From an uncultured Cellulosilyticum sp. (GTDB taxonomy: Bacteria; Bacillota; Clostridia; Lachnospirales; Cellulosilyticaceae): 64,000 bases of DNA. Below are positions 1 to 7,827 of this stretch, piece after piece. The position numbers and the translations under genes are program-made. Under the pieces are notes generated by a model. That model had not been told where the DNA came from, made no database searches, and saw only the letters and a list, made by a program, of their open reading frames with translations. Numbering within the stretch: position 1 is the first letter of the stretch; each line of letters opens with the position of its first letter. The stretch is from contig CAKVCL010000005.1 in assembly GCA_934725855.1 (NCBI GenBank), positions 62,001 through 126,000 on the forward strand. The letters are read 5' to 3'.

Positions 1-382
1 CATAGAATATAAAGCAGATAAAGACTATATTGACACACCAATGGTGGTAATCATTAATGGTAACAGTGCAAGTGCATCAGAAGTGGTAGCAGGTGCCCTA
101 AAAGATTATAAACGTGCTAAGCTTGTAGGTGAGAAAAGTTTTGGTAAAGGTGTCGTGCAAACCATTGTTCCATTAACAGATGGGTCAGCCATTAAGTTAA
201 CAACTTCTCAGTACTTTACACCAAGTGGGGTTTGTATTCAAGGCATAGGCATCGAGCCGGATGTAAAAGTGAGCTTACCAGCAGAGAAGCTATTAAGAAT
301 GGCGAATTTAAAAGATACAGAAGATGACCAATTACAAACAGCTATTAAGGTTTTAAAGGAGGAAATAGCTGATAAAGCTTAA
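1..382 (+). CDS. ctpA: C-terminal processing peptidase, S41 family (5' partial)
   Basis: This is the C-terminal end of a serine/lysine-dyad processing protease that cuts exported or membrane-associated proteins. The frame is open from base 2, so the gene enters from outside the window. What remains carries the catalytic signatures of the family: [15 protein letters not shown] holds the nucleophilic serine, and [11 protein letters not shown] about 25 residues later holds the general-base lysine. The PDZ and N-terminal export segments lie upstream, out of view. A MinJ-like PDZ membrane protein follows about 40 bases downstream, the same order as ctpB-minJ in Bacillus. The family assignment is secure; the exact paralogue (CtpA or CtpB) is not. 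Confidence 0.9.
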   Translation, partial: IEYKADKDYIDTPMVVIINGNSASASEVVAGALKDYKRAKLVGEKSFGKGVVQTIVPLTDGSAIKLTTSQYFTPSGVCIQGIGIEPDVKVSLPAEKLLRMANLKDTEDDQLQTAIKVLKEEIADKA

Positions 383-420
383 AAGGGGAGGTCATCTATA
401 TTAAGAATGATCAGCAAATA

Positions 421-1308
421 GTGATTAGTATAGCATTGGGAATTTTAATAAGCCTACTTTTGATGTATTTTAGGCAAGCGATACAAATAGAATGGACTTT
501 CCTGATAATAGTAGGTGTATCACTTATTGTAGGAAGAATACAACCTAAGTGGACATGTCTAGCTTATGTGATGGCAGGTATCTATGTTATAGATGCACTA
601 TTAGTTTGGAGTAATCTCAAATCAAATTTAATGAATTTGAATTATGAGAAGATGATTTATTTAGTAGGGATACTTCATATGCTGGAAGGCGGATTAACTT
701 TCAGTTTTGGTGGAAAACAAAGTATTCCTATTATGGCATACAGAGGAGAAAAAGTAGTAGGAGGTTATCAAAGCCACCAAAGATGGCTGATGCCCCTACT
801 TTTTTTTAAAATCAAAAGCTTTTATGTCCCCGTTATTGTAAGCATTGTTTATGCTAATGATAGTTTTACATATACTCCAAAACAAAAAGCTAAGAAGATG
901 GGGTTACTAATCGGTAGTTATGGACTGCTGATACTATATATTGCAAATTTGGTTAATGACGGTAGGGTATCACTTACACTAGGCATGTTTATGATGCCAT
1001 TACTTCATGAAGGCCTATTTTTGATGGATGATTATATAGAAAAAGGTGAACTAAAATATCCTTATCCAAGTGTAGGAATAAGGGTTATGGAGATAGAAGA
1101 AAACATGCAGTTAGATATTAGCAGAGGGGATGTGATTCGAACGGTTAATGGGTTACAGCTTACCAATGAAGAACATTTTATGGAGCTTATAAACAGAAGT
1201 ATAAAATGTACTTTAGAAATTGAGAAGATATCTGGAGAAAAGAAATGGTTAACCTGTATGACGGAAGAAATAAAAGCGGCAAAAATAGTTTTTTTACCTA
1301 GGTACTAA
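421..1308 (+). CDS. Polytopic membrane protein with C-terminal PDZ domain, MinJ-like
   Basis: About 295 residues: six or more hydrophobic segments in the first 205 residues, then a cytoplasmic PDZ-like domain (residues about 215-290) with the typical GDVIRTVNGLQLTNEEHF strand-turn-helix. In Bacillus subtilis a protein of this layout, MinJ, sits directly after ctpB and bridges DivIVA to MinD at the division site. Context and topology suggest the same here, but this is inference, and the protein is shorter than MinJ (about 400 residues). The start is odd. The GTG used here at 421 has no ribosome binding site close by. A strong AGGGGAGG at 384-391 is instead correctly spaced for an in-frame ATT at 400, which would add seven residues. 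Confidence 0.7.
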   Translation: MISIALGILISLLLMYFRQAIQIEWTFLIIVGVSLIVGRIQPKWTCLAYVMAGIYVIDALLVWSNLKSNLMNLNYEKMIYLVGILHMLEGGLTFSFGGKQSIPIMAYRGEKVVGGYQSHQRWLMPLLFFKIKSFYVPVIVSIVYANDSFTYTPKQKAKKMGLLIGSYGLLILYIANLVNDGRVSLTLGMFMMPLLHEGLFLMDDYIEKGELKYPYPSVGIRVMEIEENMQLDISRGDVIRTVNGLQLTNEEHFMELINRSIKCTLEIEKISGEKKWLTCMTEEIKAAKIVFLPRY

Positions 1309-1329
1309 ATTAATATTCAGACAATAGCT

Positions 1330-1370
1330 AAAAAGGATGCTTCTTGTTAAATTAGAAGCATCCTTTTTTA
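1330..1370. terminator. Bidirectional rho-independent terminator
   Basis: Perfect inverted repeat AAAAAGGATGCTTC / GAAGCATCCTTTTT with an 11-base loop, flanked by A and T runs on both sides. It serves both the MinJ-like gene and the converging rhomboid-like gene. Confidence 0.9.
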
Positions 1371-1371
1371 G

Positions 1372-2241
1372 CTACTTGATATGTTCATGATTGTGTAAGT
1401 GATCCATGCAATATTCGTAGTTGCCATTACATTTTGAGCAATATCTAAATTCCATATCAGGGTCCGTTAATTCTGTTTTGCCACAAACGGTACATTTGTG
1501 GAAGGCTACCTTGATAGGAGGCCCTTGCTTAAGCTCTTGTTTCTTAGCGGCTCTAAATTGTTTTTGAGTCTGAGTGGGTCTGCGGTTTAAAAGCTGACCA
1601 CCAAAGAAGATAAAGAAGTTAATAAAGGCTGTAATAATTAATATACGGTTAGTAATATTACCTGAAATAAACTCAAAAGCTAATAAGACAATATCTATAA
1701 AGGCAAGATACTTTACTTTAACAGGAAGAATACCATAAAGTAAAAATTGTACATCAGGATAAAGCACAGCATAAGCTAAGAATAAAGATAGGTTGATGTA
1801 GGTTGTAATCATTAAACTCGCATATAAATAAAAGGTAGAAGCAATCTGTGAGTTATTAAAGCAAATAAGTTGCACGACTAAAAGTCCAACCATATTAAAG
1901 ATCATACCTAATAAGTAATACATATTAAATTTAAAAGTGCCCCAAGTGTTTTCTAATGTACCACCAATAGAGTAGTATAGAAAAGCCATAAATAAAAACC
2001 AAATAGGAGATAACAAACTTGAAGAACCAAGGGTGCTAGGGATAAAGACAAAGCTAAAGAGTCTCCAAATTTGCCCTCTAATGATTAAATAGGGATTAAA
2101 ATAGAGTAAATTAATCAGTAAGTTATTGTGAGTAAGCTGAGTAAAAGCAAAGACAATGGCTTGCCCCATCATAATGTAGAGCATAAGATTAGAAATAGCA
2201 TATTTGCCAAATTTACGCTCTAACCTATTTAAAAAATTCAT
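1372..2241 (-). CDS. Rhomboid-like membrane protein with C-terminal zinc ribbon
   Basis: 289 residues, with about six transmembrane segments (residues 15-215) followed by a basic linker and a Cys-rich tail, CTVCGKTE...YCSKCNGNYEYC, that should bind zinc. The membrane part follows the rhomboid pattern (GQIWRLFSFVF, then ENTWGTFKFNMYYLLG, then LYPDVQFLLYGILPVK). The GxSG catalytic serine motif is absent: the corresponding region reads YASLMITTYINLSLF. It is therefore probably a non-proteolytic, derlin-like or pseudoprotease relative. A good AAGGAGG lies 2-9 bases before the ATG. It is monocistronic and converges on the preceding gene. The fold is fairly sure; the function is unknown. Confidence 0.7.
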   Translation of the reverse strand: MNFLNRLERKFGKYAISNLMLYIMMGQAIVFAFTQLTHNNLLINLLYFNPYLIIRGQIWRLFSFVFIPSTLGSSSLLSPIWFLFMAFLYYSIGGTLENTWGTFKFNMYYLLGMIFNMVGLLVVQLICFNNSQIASTFYLYASLMITTYINLSLFLAYAVLYPDVQFLLYGILPVKVKYLAFIDIVLLAFEFISGNITNRILIITAFINFFIFFGGQLLNRRPTQTQKQFRAAKKQELKQGPPIKVAFHKCTVCGKTELTDPDMEFRYCSKCNGNYEYCMDHLHNHEHIK

Positions 2242-2381
2242 AATTCCTCCTTGTATTCATATAAATATTATATTTTTGCATTATAATCTAACATAGTTTA
2301 TAATGAAACGATATGAAATATAGTATAGTATATCACACTCATAGCTACAGGCAAAGGGAGTAAAGAGGAGGAAAAATATAT

Positions 2382-3044
2382 ATGGAACATTACGGAATAC
2401 AATTTAAAGACATGGATAAAAAGCAAAAAGTAAAGCATATTTGGGAATACTATAGGTATCATATATTAGCTACAATTATTGCAATCGTGGTTGTTTTTTC
2501 ACTAGGAAAAACAATGCTTTTTCCAGAACCACCTAATGAAGTAGATATTGTTATGGCAGGCTCAATGTATATTGATTCCACCAAGGAAGAAGCGGTTAGG
2601 GAAAACTTTAAAGAAGAATTTAAAACGGGCTTAGACCTAAATGCAATCAATTGGGATGGTGATATGCAGTTTGCTGCGATAATGAATCAAAAAATTCCAT
2701 TGTTATTTAATACAAAGGAATTAGATATCGTTGCGATTCAGACAGAGAATTACGACCGATTTGCTAAAATATATGGAAAAGATATGTTTGCACCATTAGA
2801 AGAAATACCAGAGCTTAAGGATGTTTTGGAAGAATATAAAGATAGCTTATATGTATGTGACAAAAAAAGAGATGAAGACGGCAATGAAATTCCAACCGAG
2901 GAGCATATTCTAGGGATTAAAGTTAACAAGTTTAAAAATATCCCATCCATTATTGAATCAGAGGAAATGGTAATTGGTATCAATCCCGAGGCAAAGGATT
3001 TTGAGAAAACGATAAATATGTTAAAATACATTTTAGAGCAGTAA
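2382..3044 (+). CDS. Conserved hypothetical single-pass membrane protein
   Basis: 220 residues: a short basic N-terminal segment (to about residue 22), one transmembrane helix (about 24-45), and an acidic extracytoplasmic domain. The segment KQKVKHIWEYYRYHIL before the helix is typical of small clostridial membrane proteins whose outer domain resembles extracellular solute-binding folds, but I recognise no named family. AGAGGAGG at 2364-2371 is well placed for this ATG. The next gene starts 40 bases downstream with its own ribosome binding site and no terminator between, so the two may be cotranscribed. Confidence 0.7.
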   Translation: MEHYGIQFKDMDKKQKVKHIWEYYRYHILATIIAIVVVFSLGKTMLFPEPPNEVDIVMAGSMYIDSTKEEAVRENFKEEFKTGLDLNAINWDGDMQFAAIMNQKIPLLFNTKELDIVAIQTENYDRFAKIYGKDMFAPLEEIPELKDVLEEYKDSLYVCDKKRDEDGNEIPTEEHILGIKVNKFKNIPSIIESEEMVIGINPEAKDFEKTINMLKYILEQ

Positions 3045-3084
3045 TTGTTTTGGATTTAAATGTGTTATAAAGAGGAGAAGAATG

Positions 3085-4107
3085 ATGAACTTAAGTGATA
3101 TTAAACAAGTCGGTATAGTAGGTGGTGGTCCATCCACGTTAATGTTATGCTTTGAATTTGCAAAATTAGGAATTAAAACGTGCTTATTAGACCCAAAAGT
3201 AGATTGCATTGGTGCAACTATTGCAAATGAGCATATTATTGCAGCTATAAATAAAGAAAACATTAAGAAGCTGAGTTTAAGATGTGACAAGGTGATTTTC
3301 AATATAAAACCTGAATTTGAGTTAGATGTCAAGTTGCATGCGCCTATTTATCCCAATAAAGAAGCATTAGATGAAGTCAGTAATTTAAAAAATGTCTTTG
3401 ATATCCTTGAGTTATTAGAAATACCAGCCACTAAGATTTATTATCAAGATAATAAAAAAGAGGCATTTACTAGAATCGAAGGATTAACCATGCCTTTTAG
3501 ATTTGTTAAGCAATATAAAGGCTATTCAAAACAAATGGATATCTTTACAAAAGAAGATTTAGCAGATTTTATCTTAGAAGTAGATGATGAAGCAGAAAGC
3601 TTTATTTTACAACCTATTGAAGATTATAAACAAACGATTTCCTGCATTTGTTTAGTTGATCAATTAGGAAAAGCGCATCTTTATAATCCTATTGAAGTAA
3701 ATTATGAAGAAGATGGAACTTGTCATTTAAAAATCTTAGATAATTTAACAAAGAGCATGATCAATCGTTTGAATCGTTATAACCGTAAAATTATGAAAGA
3801 AATGCATGCAGTAGGGGTATTTACTGTTAGATACGGTATTAGAGCGAATAAAGCAGTAGAATTTATTGATATCACTCCAGAAATGGGAGTAGGTAGTATC
3901 CTTACAATAGAGGCATATGAAACTTCTGTATTTGAGCAGTATGCCAAATTACTTTTAGACATGAAGCTTACAACACCTGTATTAGAAGCTTATGCACATG
4001 GAACGATTAAAGAAAATCATGAAGTAGATCAAAATGAGGAAGGGCATTTGTATAGGTTAGAAGACCATAGAATGTGTATCCATAGAGAAAAGATGGGTGA
4101 AAGTTAA
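3085..4107 (+). CDS. PurK-like ATP-grasp protein (divergent, orphan)
   Basis: About 340 residues resembling N5-carboxyaminoimidazole ribonucleotide synthetase (PurK) along its length. The N-terminal nucleotide-binding turn QVGIVGGGPSTLML is followed by LDPKVDCIGATIANEHII, equivalent to the PurK LDP...PA..VAD segment. Near the C terminus, LTIEAYETSVFEQYAKLLL matches the PurK T-I-(D/E)-A-x-x-T-S-x-F-E-Q signature. The central ATP-grasp loop (QYKGYSKQM instead of GGYDGKGQ) and the NEIAPRPHNSGH metal/ATP motif are not conserved, so the normal reaction may be lost. No other purine biosynthesis gene is nearby. Two ATGs (3082, 3085) are possible; the second has better spacing from AGAGGAG. Confidence 0.6.
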   Translation: MNLSDIKQVGIVGGGPSTLMLCFEFAKLGIKTCLLDPKVDCIGATIANEHIIAAINKENIKKLSLRCDKVIFNIKPEFELDVKLHAPIYPNKEALDEVSNLKNVFDILELLEIPATKIYYQDNKKEAFTRIEGLTMPFRFVKQYKGYSKQMDIFTKEDLADFILEVDDEAESFILQPIEDYKQTISCICLVDQLGKAHLYNPIEVNYEEDGTCHLKILDNLTKSMINRLNRYNRKIMKEMHAVGVFTVRYGIRANKAVEFIDITPEMGVGSILTIEAYETSVFEQYAKLLLDMKLTTPVLEAYAHGTIKENHEVDQNEEGHLYRLEDHRMCIHREKMGES

Positions 4108-4141
4108 AAAGAAGCGATTGAAAAGGCAATCGCTTCTTTTT
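4106..4141. terminator. Bidirectional rho-independent terminator
   Basis: Perfect 15-bp inverted repeat AAAAAGAAGCGATTG / CAATCGCTTCTTTTT with a 6-base loop, between the converging PurK-like and AP2-domain genes. The right arm overlaps the stop codon of the minus-strand gene. Confidence 0.92.
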
Positions 4142-5189
4142 AACTTTCTTTTTGAGTTTTAAGGACTTGATATTTTGAAAGAAAATGTACAATCTTCTCG
4201 ATATCACCATCGTAGACAAGAGGGTTTATTTCATTAATATAGCCTTGTCTACCAAATAAGTAAAATGAGGCATAATTATAGGCTTGAGCAGCTCTTTTTT
4301 CAGTCGGATACATACCTAAATAGAGTTGTTTTCCTTGATAACCAATATGAGCTCTAAAACTATTTTTATCTTTACTAACCCCTCTTAATGACTTGAGCGA
4401 TATAATACGCTTACGTGTATGGTCTAAATGATAAATTCTTGGTGAAATCGCAAGCTTTTCATATAAGGCATCATATTCAGCTTTGGTAAGATAGGGAATG
4501 GTATTATAGGTACAATCTTTAAGAGACTGATCACAAGACAAAATATCAAGGGCTTTATTATAAGCAATAGCAGCTTCCACTTCAGACTTATAATGCCCAA
4601 TGATAATATTTGTTTTTAAATAAATATGAGCAATATATACAGTGGCATTACCTTTTTCTTTTTTAGTGACCCCTTTATAACCGTTAATGATTTCAATATT
4701 ATTTTGACGAAAATCAAAAGGATTTCCATTTTTAAAACGGTAATCTTTATTTAAAACACTATGGTTTTGAATGCCATATCTTAAAAGAATGTTTTTCTGA
4801 GAAATAGAATCTTGGGTATAAAGGTAATTCCCTCGTTTGTAAATTTTGTATGTAGAAAAATAAAATAAATCTTTTAAGTCAAAGCTTAGTATACAATCCT
4901 TTGACAGATAATAGGTAAAGTATGAGGGATATAAGTAAATAGGGTTTTTAATATAGTTCTTATTATCACGCAAATTACTAAGGCAGACGATTTTCTTATA
5001 ATCTAGATAACAAAAATCAAATGTAGGCTTACCTTTTGGAAGTGACATGAGCCTAGTCGCTTCATCTAATGCAGCCTCAGCAGCTTCCATAGTAGGGTAC
5101 GTACCTAGATAAAGCTTTGTGGCATTCAATACAAAATAAGTTTTATATTTCGTCTGGTCATTAATCAGCGTGGGATAAATATAGGACAT
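4140..5189 (-). CDS. AP2-domain protein with three AP2-like units and a degenerate HNH remnant
   Basis: 349 residues. The C-terminal unit (about 270-325) is a clear AP2 domain: SLRGVSKDKNSFRAHI, then LYLGMYPTEKRAAQAYNYA, then a terminal YINE. A second unit (about 178-230) reads GYKGVTKKEKG...VYIAHIYL...IIGHYKSEVEAAIAYNKA, and a weaker one lies near the N terminus (KLYLGTYPTMEAAEAALDEA). Before the second unit, FKNGNPFDFRQNNIEIIN resembles the tail of an HNH homing endonuclease (NGxxLDNRxxNL), but the catalytic histidine cluster is not recognisable. AP2 domains bind DNA; the endonuclease is probably dead, so a role as a DNA-binding protein is inference. Start: an in-frame ATG 18 codons upstream exists, but AAGAAGGTG sits five bases before the ATG used here. 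Confidence 0.7.
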   Translation of the reverse strand: MSYIYPTLINDQTKYKTYFVLNATKLYLGTYPTMEAAEAALDEATRLMSLPKGKPTFDFCYLDYKKIVCLSNLRDNKNYIKNPIYLYPSYFTYYLSKDCILSFDLKDLFYFSTYKIYKRGNYLYTQDSISQKNILLRYGIQNHSVLNKDYRFKNGNPFDFRQNNIEIINGYKGVTKKEKGNATVYIAHIYLKTNIIIGHYKSEVEAAIAYNKALDILSCDQSLKDCTYNTIPYLTKAEYDALYEKLAISPRIYHLDHTRKRIISLKSLRGVSKDKNSFRAHIGYQGKQLYLGMYPTEKRAAQAYNYASFYLFGRQGYINEINPLVYDGDIEKIVHFLSKYQVLKTQKES

Positions 5190-5540
5190 ATTTTCACCTT
5201 CTTTTATCGAGAAAACGATATAAATGATATTTATTTTAGTCATTTCAAAAATAAAGCAAAAGCTTTACTGATGATGAAATCCTTCTTAAAGCATACCGTA
5301 AAAATTATAAAAAGTCATCCAATATCATTTAGGGCAGGTATTAATTTTTGAACCAATGTATATCTCCATAGATATTAGGAAAAATGGATATAGGAGTATA
5401 CCTTCATTAAAAAAGTAATAAACACAAAAAATAACTACAATAGCAATGAAGAAAAAATATAAAAGAAAAGTATATAAAAACAAAAAAGTACTAGACAAAT
5501 TGAGAGAATTATATTAGGATTATTAACATAACTAAATTAA
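5190..5540. other. AT-rich intergenic stretch, no gene seen
   Basis: About 350 bases between the divergent AP2 gene and the purine riboswitch. It must hold the promoters for both directions, but no strong -35/-10 pair stands out. I see no open frame with a ribosome binding site and no convincing repeat. Confidence 0.5.
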
Positions 5541-5544
5541 AACC

Positions 5545-5620
5545 TATTCGTCGTATAATGTTGATAATATGGTTCAACAGTTTCTACCAAATTACCATAA
5601 ATAATTTGACTACGATATGT
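5545..5620 (+). promoter_or_regulatory. Purine riboswitch aptamer, guanine type
   Basis: The conserved purine-aptamer core is present in order: TCGTATAAT (5551-5559), P2 stem GTTGA/TCAAC (5560-5564/5574-5578) closing a loop with ATATGG, GTTTCTACC (5580-5588), P3 stem CAAATTA/TAATTTG (5588-5594/5602-5608) closing CCATAAA, then GACTACGA, whose TACGA pairs with TCGTA to close P1. The base that pairs with the ligand (5610) is C, which in known members selects guanine or hypoxanthine over adenine. It precedes a BMP-family nucleoside-binding lipoprotein. No terminator hairpin is obvious in the 110 bases before the start codon, so the switching mechanism is unclear. Confidence 0.9.
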
Positions 5621-5733
5621 GTTGAGTTTTTCATATTCATATCTTATAGAAATTTTAATTTTATTATAATAACAAGCATATATGATGGAAGGTTACTCTG
5701 ACAAAAAATATACTTAATTAGGAGAAACCCAAG

Positions 5734-6840
5734 ATGAAAAAGAAATGGATAGCAGTAGCGCTTGCGAGTGTATTAGCAGTAAGCTCACTTGTTGGATGCA
5801 AAGGCAATAATGGCTCAAAGGAAGTAGAATCAAAATATGAAAAGATTGATACAGACCTTAAAGTAGGGATGTCTACAGATGCGGGAACAATTGATGACCG
5901 TTCATTTAACCAAAGCACTTGGGAGGGGATCTCAGGGAGTGTAGAGCATGCTAAGTATTTACAACCTTCAGGAGAAGCAGATGCTGACTATTTAGAGAGC
6001 ATTGGAAATCTTTATGATGCAGGATTTAAGTTTATTGTTACACCAGGGTTTAAATTTGAAAGAGCGATAGGGATTGCGCAGACAAAATATCCAGATGCTA
6101 AGTTTGTTATTTTAGATGGTTCACCAGTGGATGAATCAGGTGAAGTTGATATTAGAGAGAATACAGTTTCTATTTTATTTGCTGAGCAGGAGGCAGGATT
6201 TGTAGCAGGTGTTGCGGCTGCAGTTCAAATAAAAGAAGCAGACTTTGGATTTATTGGAGGAATGCCAATTCCTTCTGTAAAAAGATTTAATTATGGATTC
6301 CAACAAGGCGTTAATTATGCGAATGCTAACTTTGGAACAAACATTTCTCTTAAGAAAGAAAACATTGTATATCAAGGAACCTTTAGTGACAAAGCAAGTG
6401 GGCAGCAGATTGCAGCACAAATGTACGACCGAGGTGTAAAAGTTATCTTTACCGCAGCAGGTGGTACAGGAATTGGGGCAATTACTGAAGCAAAAAGTAG
6501 AGCAACAAGTGGTGACACATCTATTTATATAATTGGTGTAGATGTAGATCAATATACAGATGGCGTTTATAATGAGGAAAACAATGCTTCGGTTATTTTA
6601 ACATCAGCAATGAAATATATTGATGAAGCAACTATTGCAATGATTAAAGATGAGGTTAATGGAAACTTCCAAGGTGGGCAAATCCTTACATTTTCAGTTG
6701 CAAATAATGGAGTAGGCATTCCAAAAGAAAATCCTAATCTAAATGAAGAGACAATGGCTATAGCTAATACAGCTATTGAAGCTATTAAATCAGGTGAAGT
6801 GACAATTGCTAGTGAAAATGATGGAACATTTATTGAATAA
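5734..6840 (+). CDS. BMP-family lipoprotein, predicted purine nucleoside-binding protein
   Basis: 368 residues. A lipoprotein signal peptide (MKKKWIAVALASVLAVSSLV then GC) places the lipidated cysteine at residue 22. The rest is a periplasmic-binding-like BMP/PnrA domain: VGMSTDAGTIDDRSFNQSTW near the N terminus, FIGGMPIPSVKRFNYGFQQG centrally, and FTAAGGTGIGAI later. Members such as PnrA and BmpA bind purine nucleosides for an ABC importer. A guanine-type riboswitch in its leader supports purine nucleosides or nucleobases as cargo. The ATPase and permease genes usually found downstream are absent, and a terminator follows at once, so the membrane partners must be elsewhere. AGGAGA lies 9 bases before the ATG. 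Confidence 0.88.
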   Translation: MKKKWIAVALASVLAVSSLVGCKGNNGSKEVESKYEKIDTDLKVGMSTDAGTIDDRSFNQSTWEGISGSVEHAKYLQPSGEADADYLESIGNLYDAGFKFIVTPGFKFERAIGIAQTKYPDAKFVILDGSPVDESGEVDIRENTVSILFAEQEAGFVAGVAAAVQIKEADFGFIGGMPIPSVKRFNYGFQQGVNYANANFGTNISLKKENIVYQGTFSDKASGQQIAAQMYDRGVKVIFTAAGGTGIGAITEAKSRATSGDTSIYIIGVDVDQYTDGVYNEENNASVILTSAMKYIDEATIAMIKDEVNGNFQGGQILTFSVANNGVGIPKENPNLNEETMAIANTAIEAIKSGEVTIASENDGTFIE

Positions 6841-6854
6841 TGATAGATAAAATC

Positions 6855-6899
6855 AAAGGCAGTAAAGTATTAAAAGGATGATACTTTACTGCCTTTTTA
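6855..6899 (+). terminator. Rho-independent terminator
   Basis: Perfect inverted repeat AAAGGCAGTAAAGTA / TACTTTACTGCCTTT followed by T residues, 14 bases after the BMP lipoprotein stop codon. Confidence 0.9.
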
Positions 6900-7009
6900 T
6901 AAAACTGCTGGAAATATAATTATAAATTATACAATTAAAAAAATTAAATAGATTTATTGGTAGTATTAAGCTATAATAAAATTACAATTTTATTAAAGGG
7001 GGGATTCTT

Positions 7010-7705
7010 ATGGCAATACTAGTGACTGGGGGGGCTGGATATACTGGCTCACATGTATGTATTGAATTATTAAAACAAGGATATGAAGTCGTTGTAGTCG
7101 ATAACTTTTTAACATCAACTGCAGAAGGCATTAAGCAAATCAGAGAAGCAACAGGAAAAGATGTAAAACTTTATGCAATGGATTTAGGACATAAGGAATT
7201 AGTTGAAAGAATATTTAATGACAATGATATCGAAGGCGTTATTCACTTTGCAGGAATTAAGTCTACAGGAGAATATAAAAGAAATCCTATCGAATATTAT
7301 TACACCAATTTAGCAAGTACATTAATGCTTTGTCAGGTTATGGCTGAACACAATGTGAAGAAAATGGTATTTAGTTCATCAGAAGGCTTCTATGGAGATA
7401 ATGGTTCCGATACAACAAGCTATGGAAGTGCAAAATTAATGATTGAAAGAATGCTTAAAGAAGTCTATTTAGCAGATCCAACATGGAGCATTCAGGTCAT
7501 TCGTTATCTAACTGCTGAAGACCATGTTTATACAAAGAAAGAACTAAAAGTAGAAACAATGTGTGATACCTATATTGACGCATTTAAAAACTTAGAACAG
7601 GGTAAAATAGAGGCTTATGAAATAAGTATAGAAAATCAACAAGTAAAATTAAGATCTGCTAATATATTTGAAGGCTATAATGTCAAGGATTTGTCTGTGA
7701 AATAG
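7010..7705 (+). CDS. Shortened NAD-dependent epimerase/dehydratase, GalE-like
   Basis: 231 residues against about 330-340 for GalE. The N-terminal Rossmann half is intact: nucleotide-binding MAILVTGGAGYTGSHV, VDNF after strand 2, and HFAGIKSTGEYKRNPIEYYY. The serine segment reads VFSSSEGFYGD and the catalytic YxxxK is present as SYGSAK. The C-terminal half, which holds the sugar-binding part, is cut down to about 70 residues: a remnant of RYLTAEDH passes straight to a short tail. This looks like a sequence-encoded contraction rather than a frameshift, because the frame is clean to its stop. It may bind NAD but is unlikely to be a normal UDP-galactose 4-epimerase. AAGGGGGG precedes the ATG. 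Monocistronic. Confidence 0.75.
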   Translation: MAILVTGGAGYTGSHVCIELLKQGYEVVVVDNFLTSTAEGIKQIREATGKDVKLYAMDLGHKELVERIFNDNDIEGVIHFAGIKSTGEYKRNPIEYYYTNLASTLMLCQVMAEHNVKKMVFSSSEGFYGDNGSDTTSYGSAKLMIERMLKEVYLADPTWSIQVIRYLTAEDHVYTKKELKVETMCDTYIDAFKNLEQGKIEAYEISIENQQVKLRSANIFEGYNVKDLSVK

Positions 7706-7827
7706 AAAAATATAGTGCATTATGTACAAATATAAGTTAAAAATATATTAACAAATTTTAAAAAATGTTTTTTAAAATTATTTAAATAAGTGGTATAATA
7801 AAGCAAAAAGTAGAGGAGAGCGTACTA

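Noticed and set aside
3989..3997. Single perfect DnaA box inside the PurK-like gene
   Set aside because: An isolated 9-mer within coding sequence is expected by chance; there are no neighbouring boxes.
6175..6552. Long minus-strand frame (125 codons) within the BMP lipoprotein gene
   Set aside because: Cys- and Asn-rich translation without a ribosome binding site; it is a shadow of the real coding frame.
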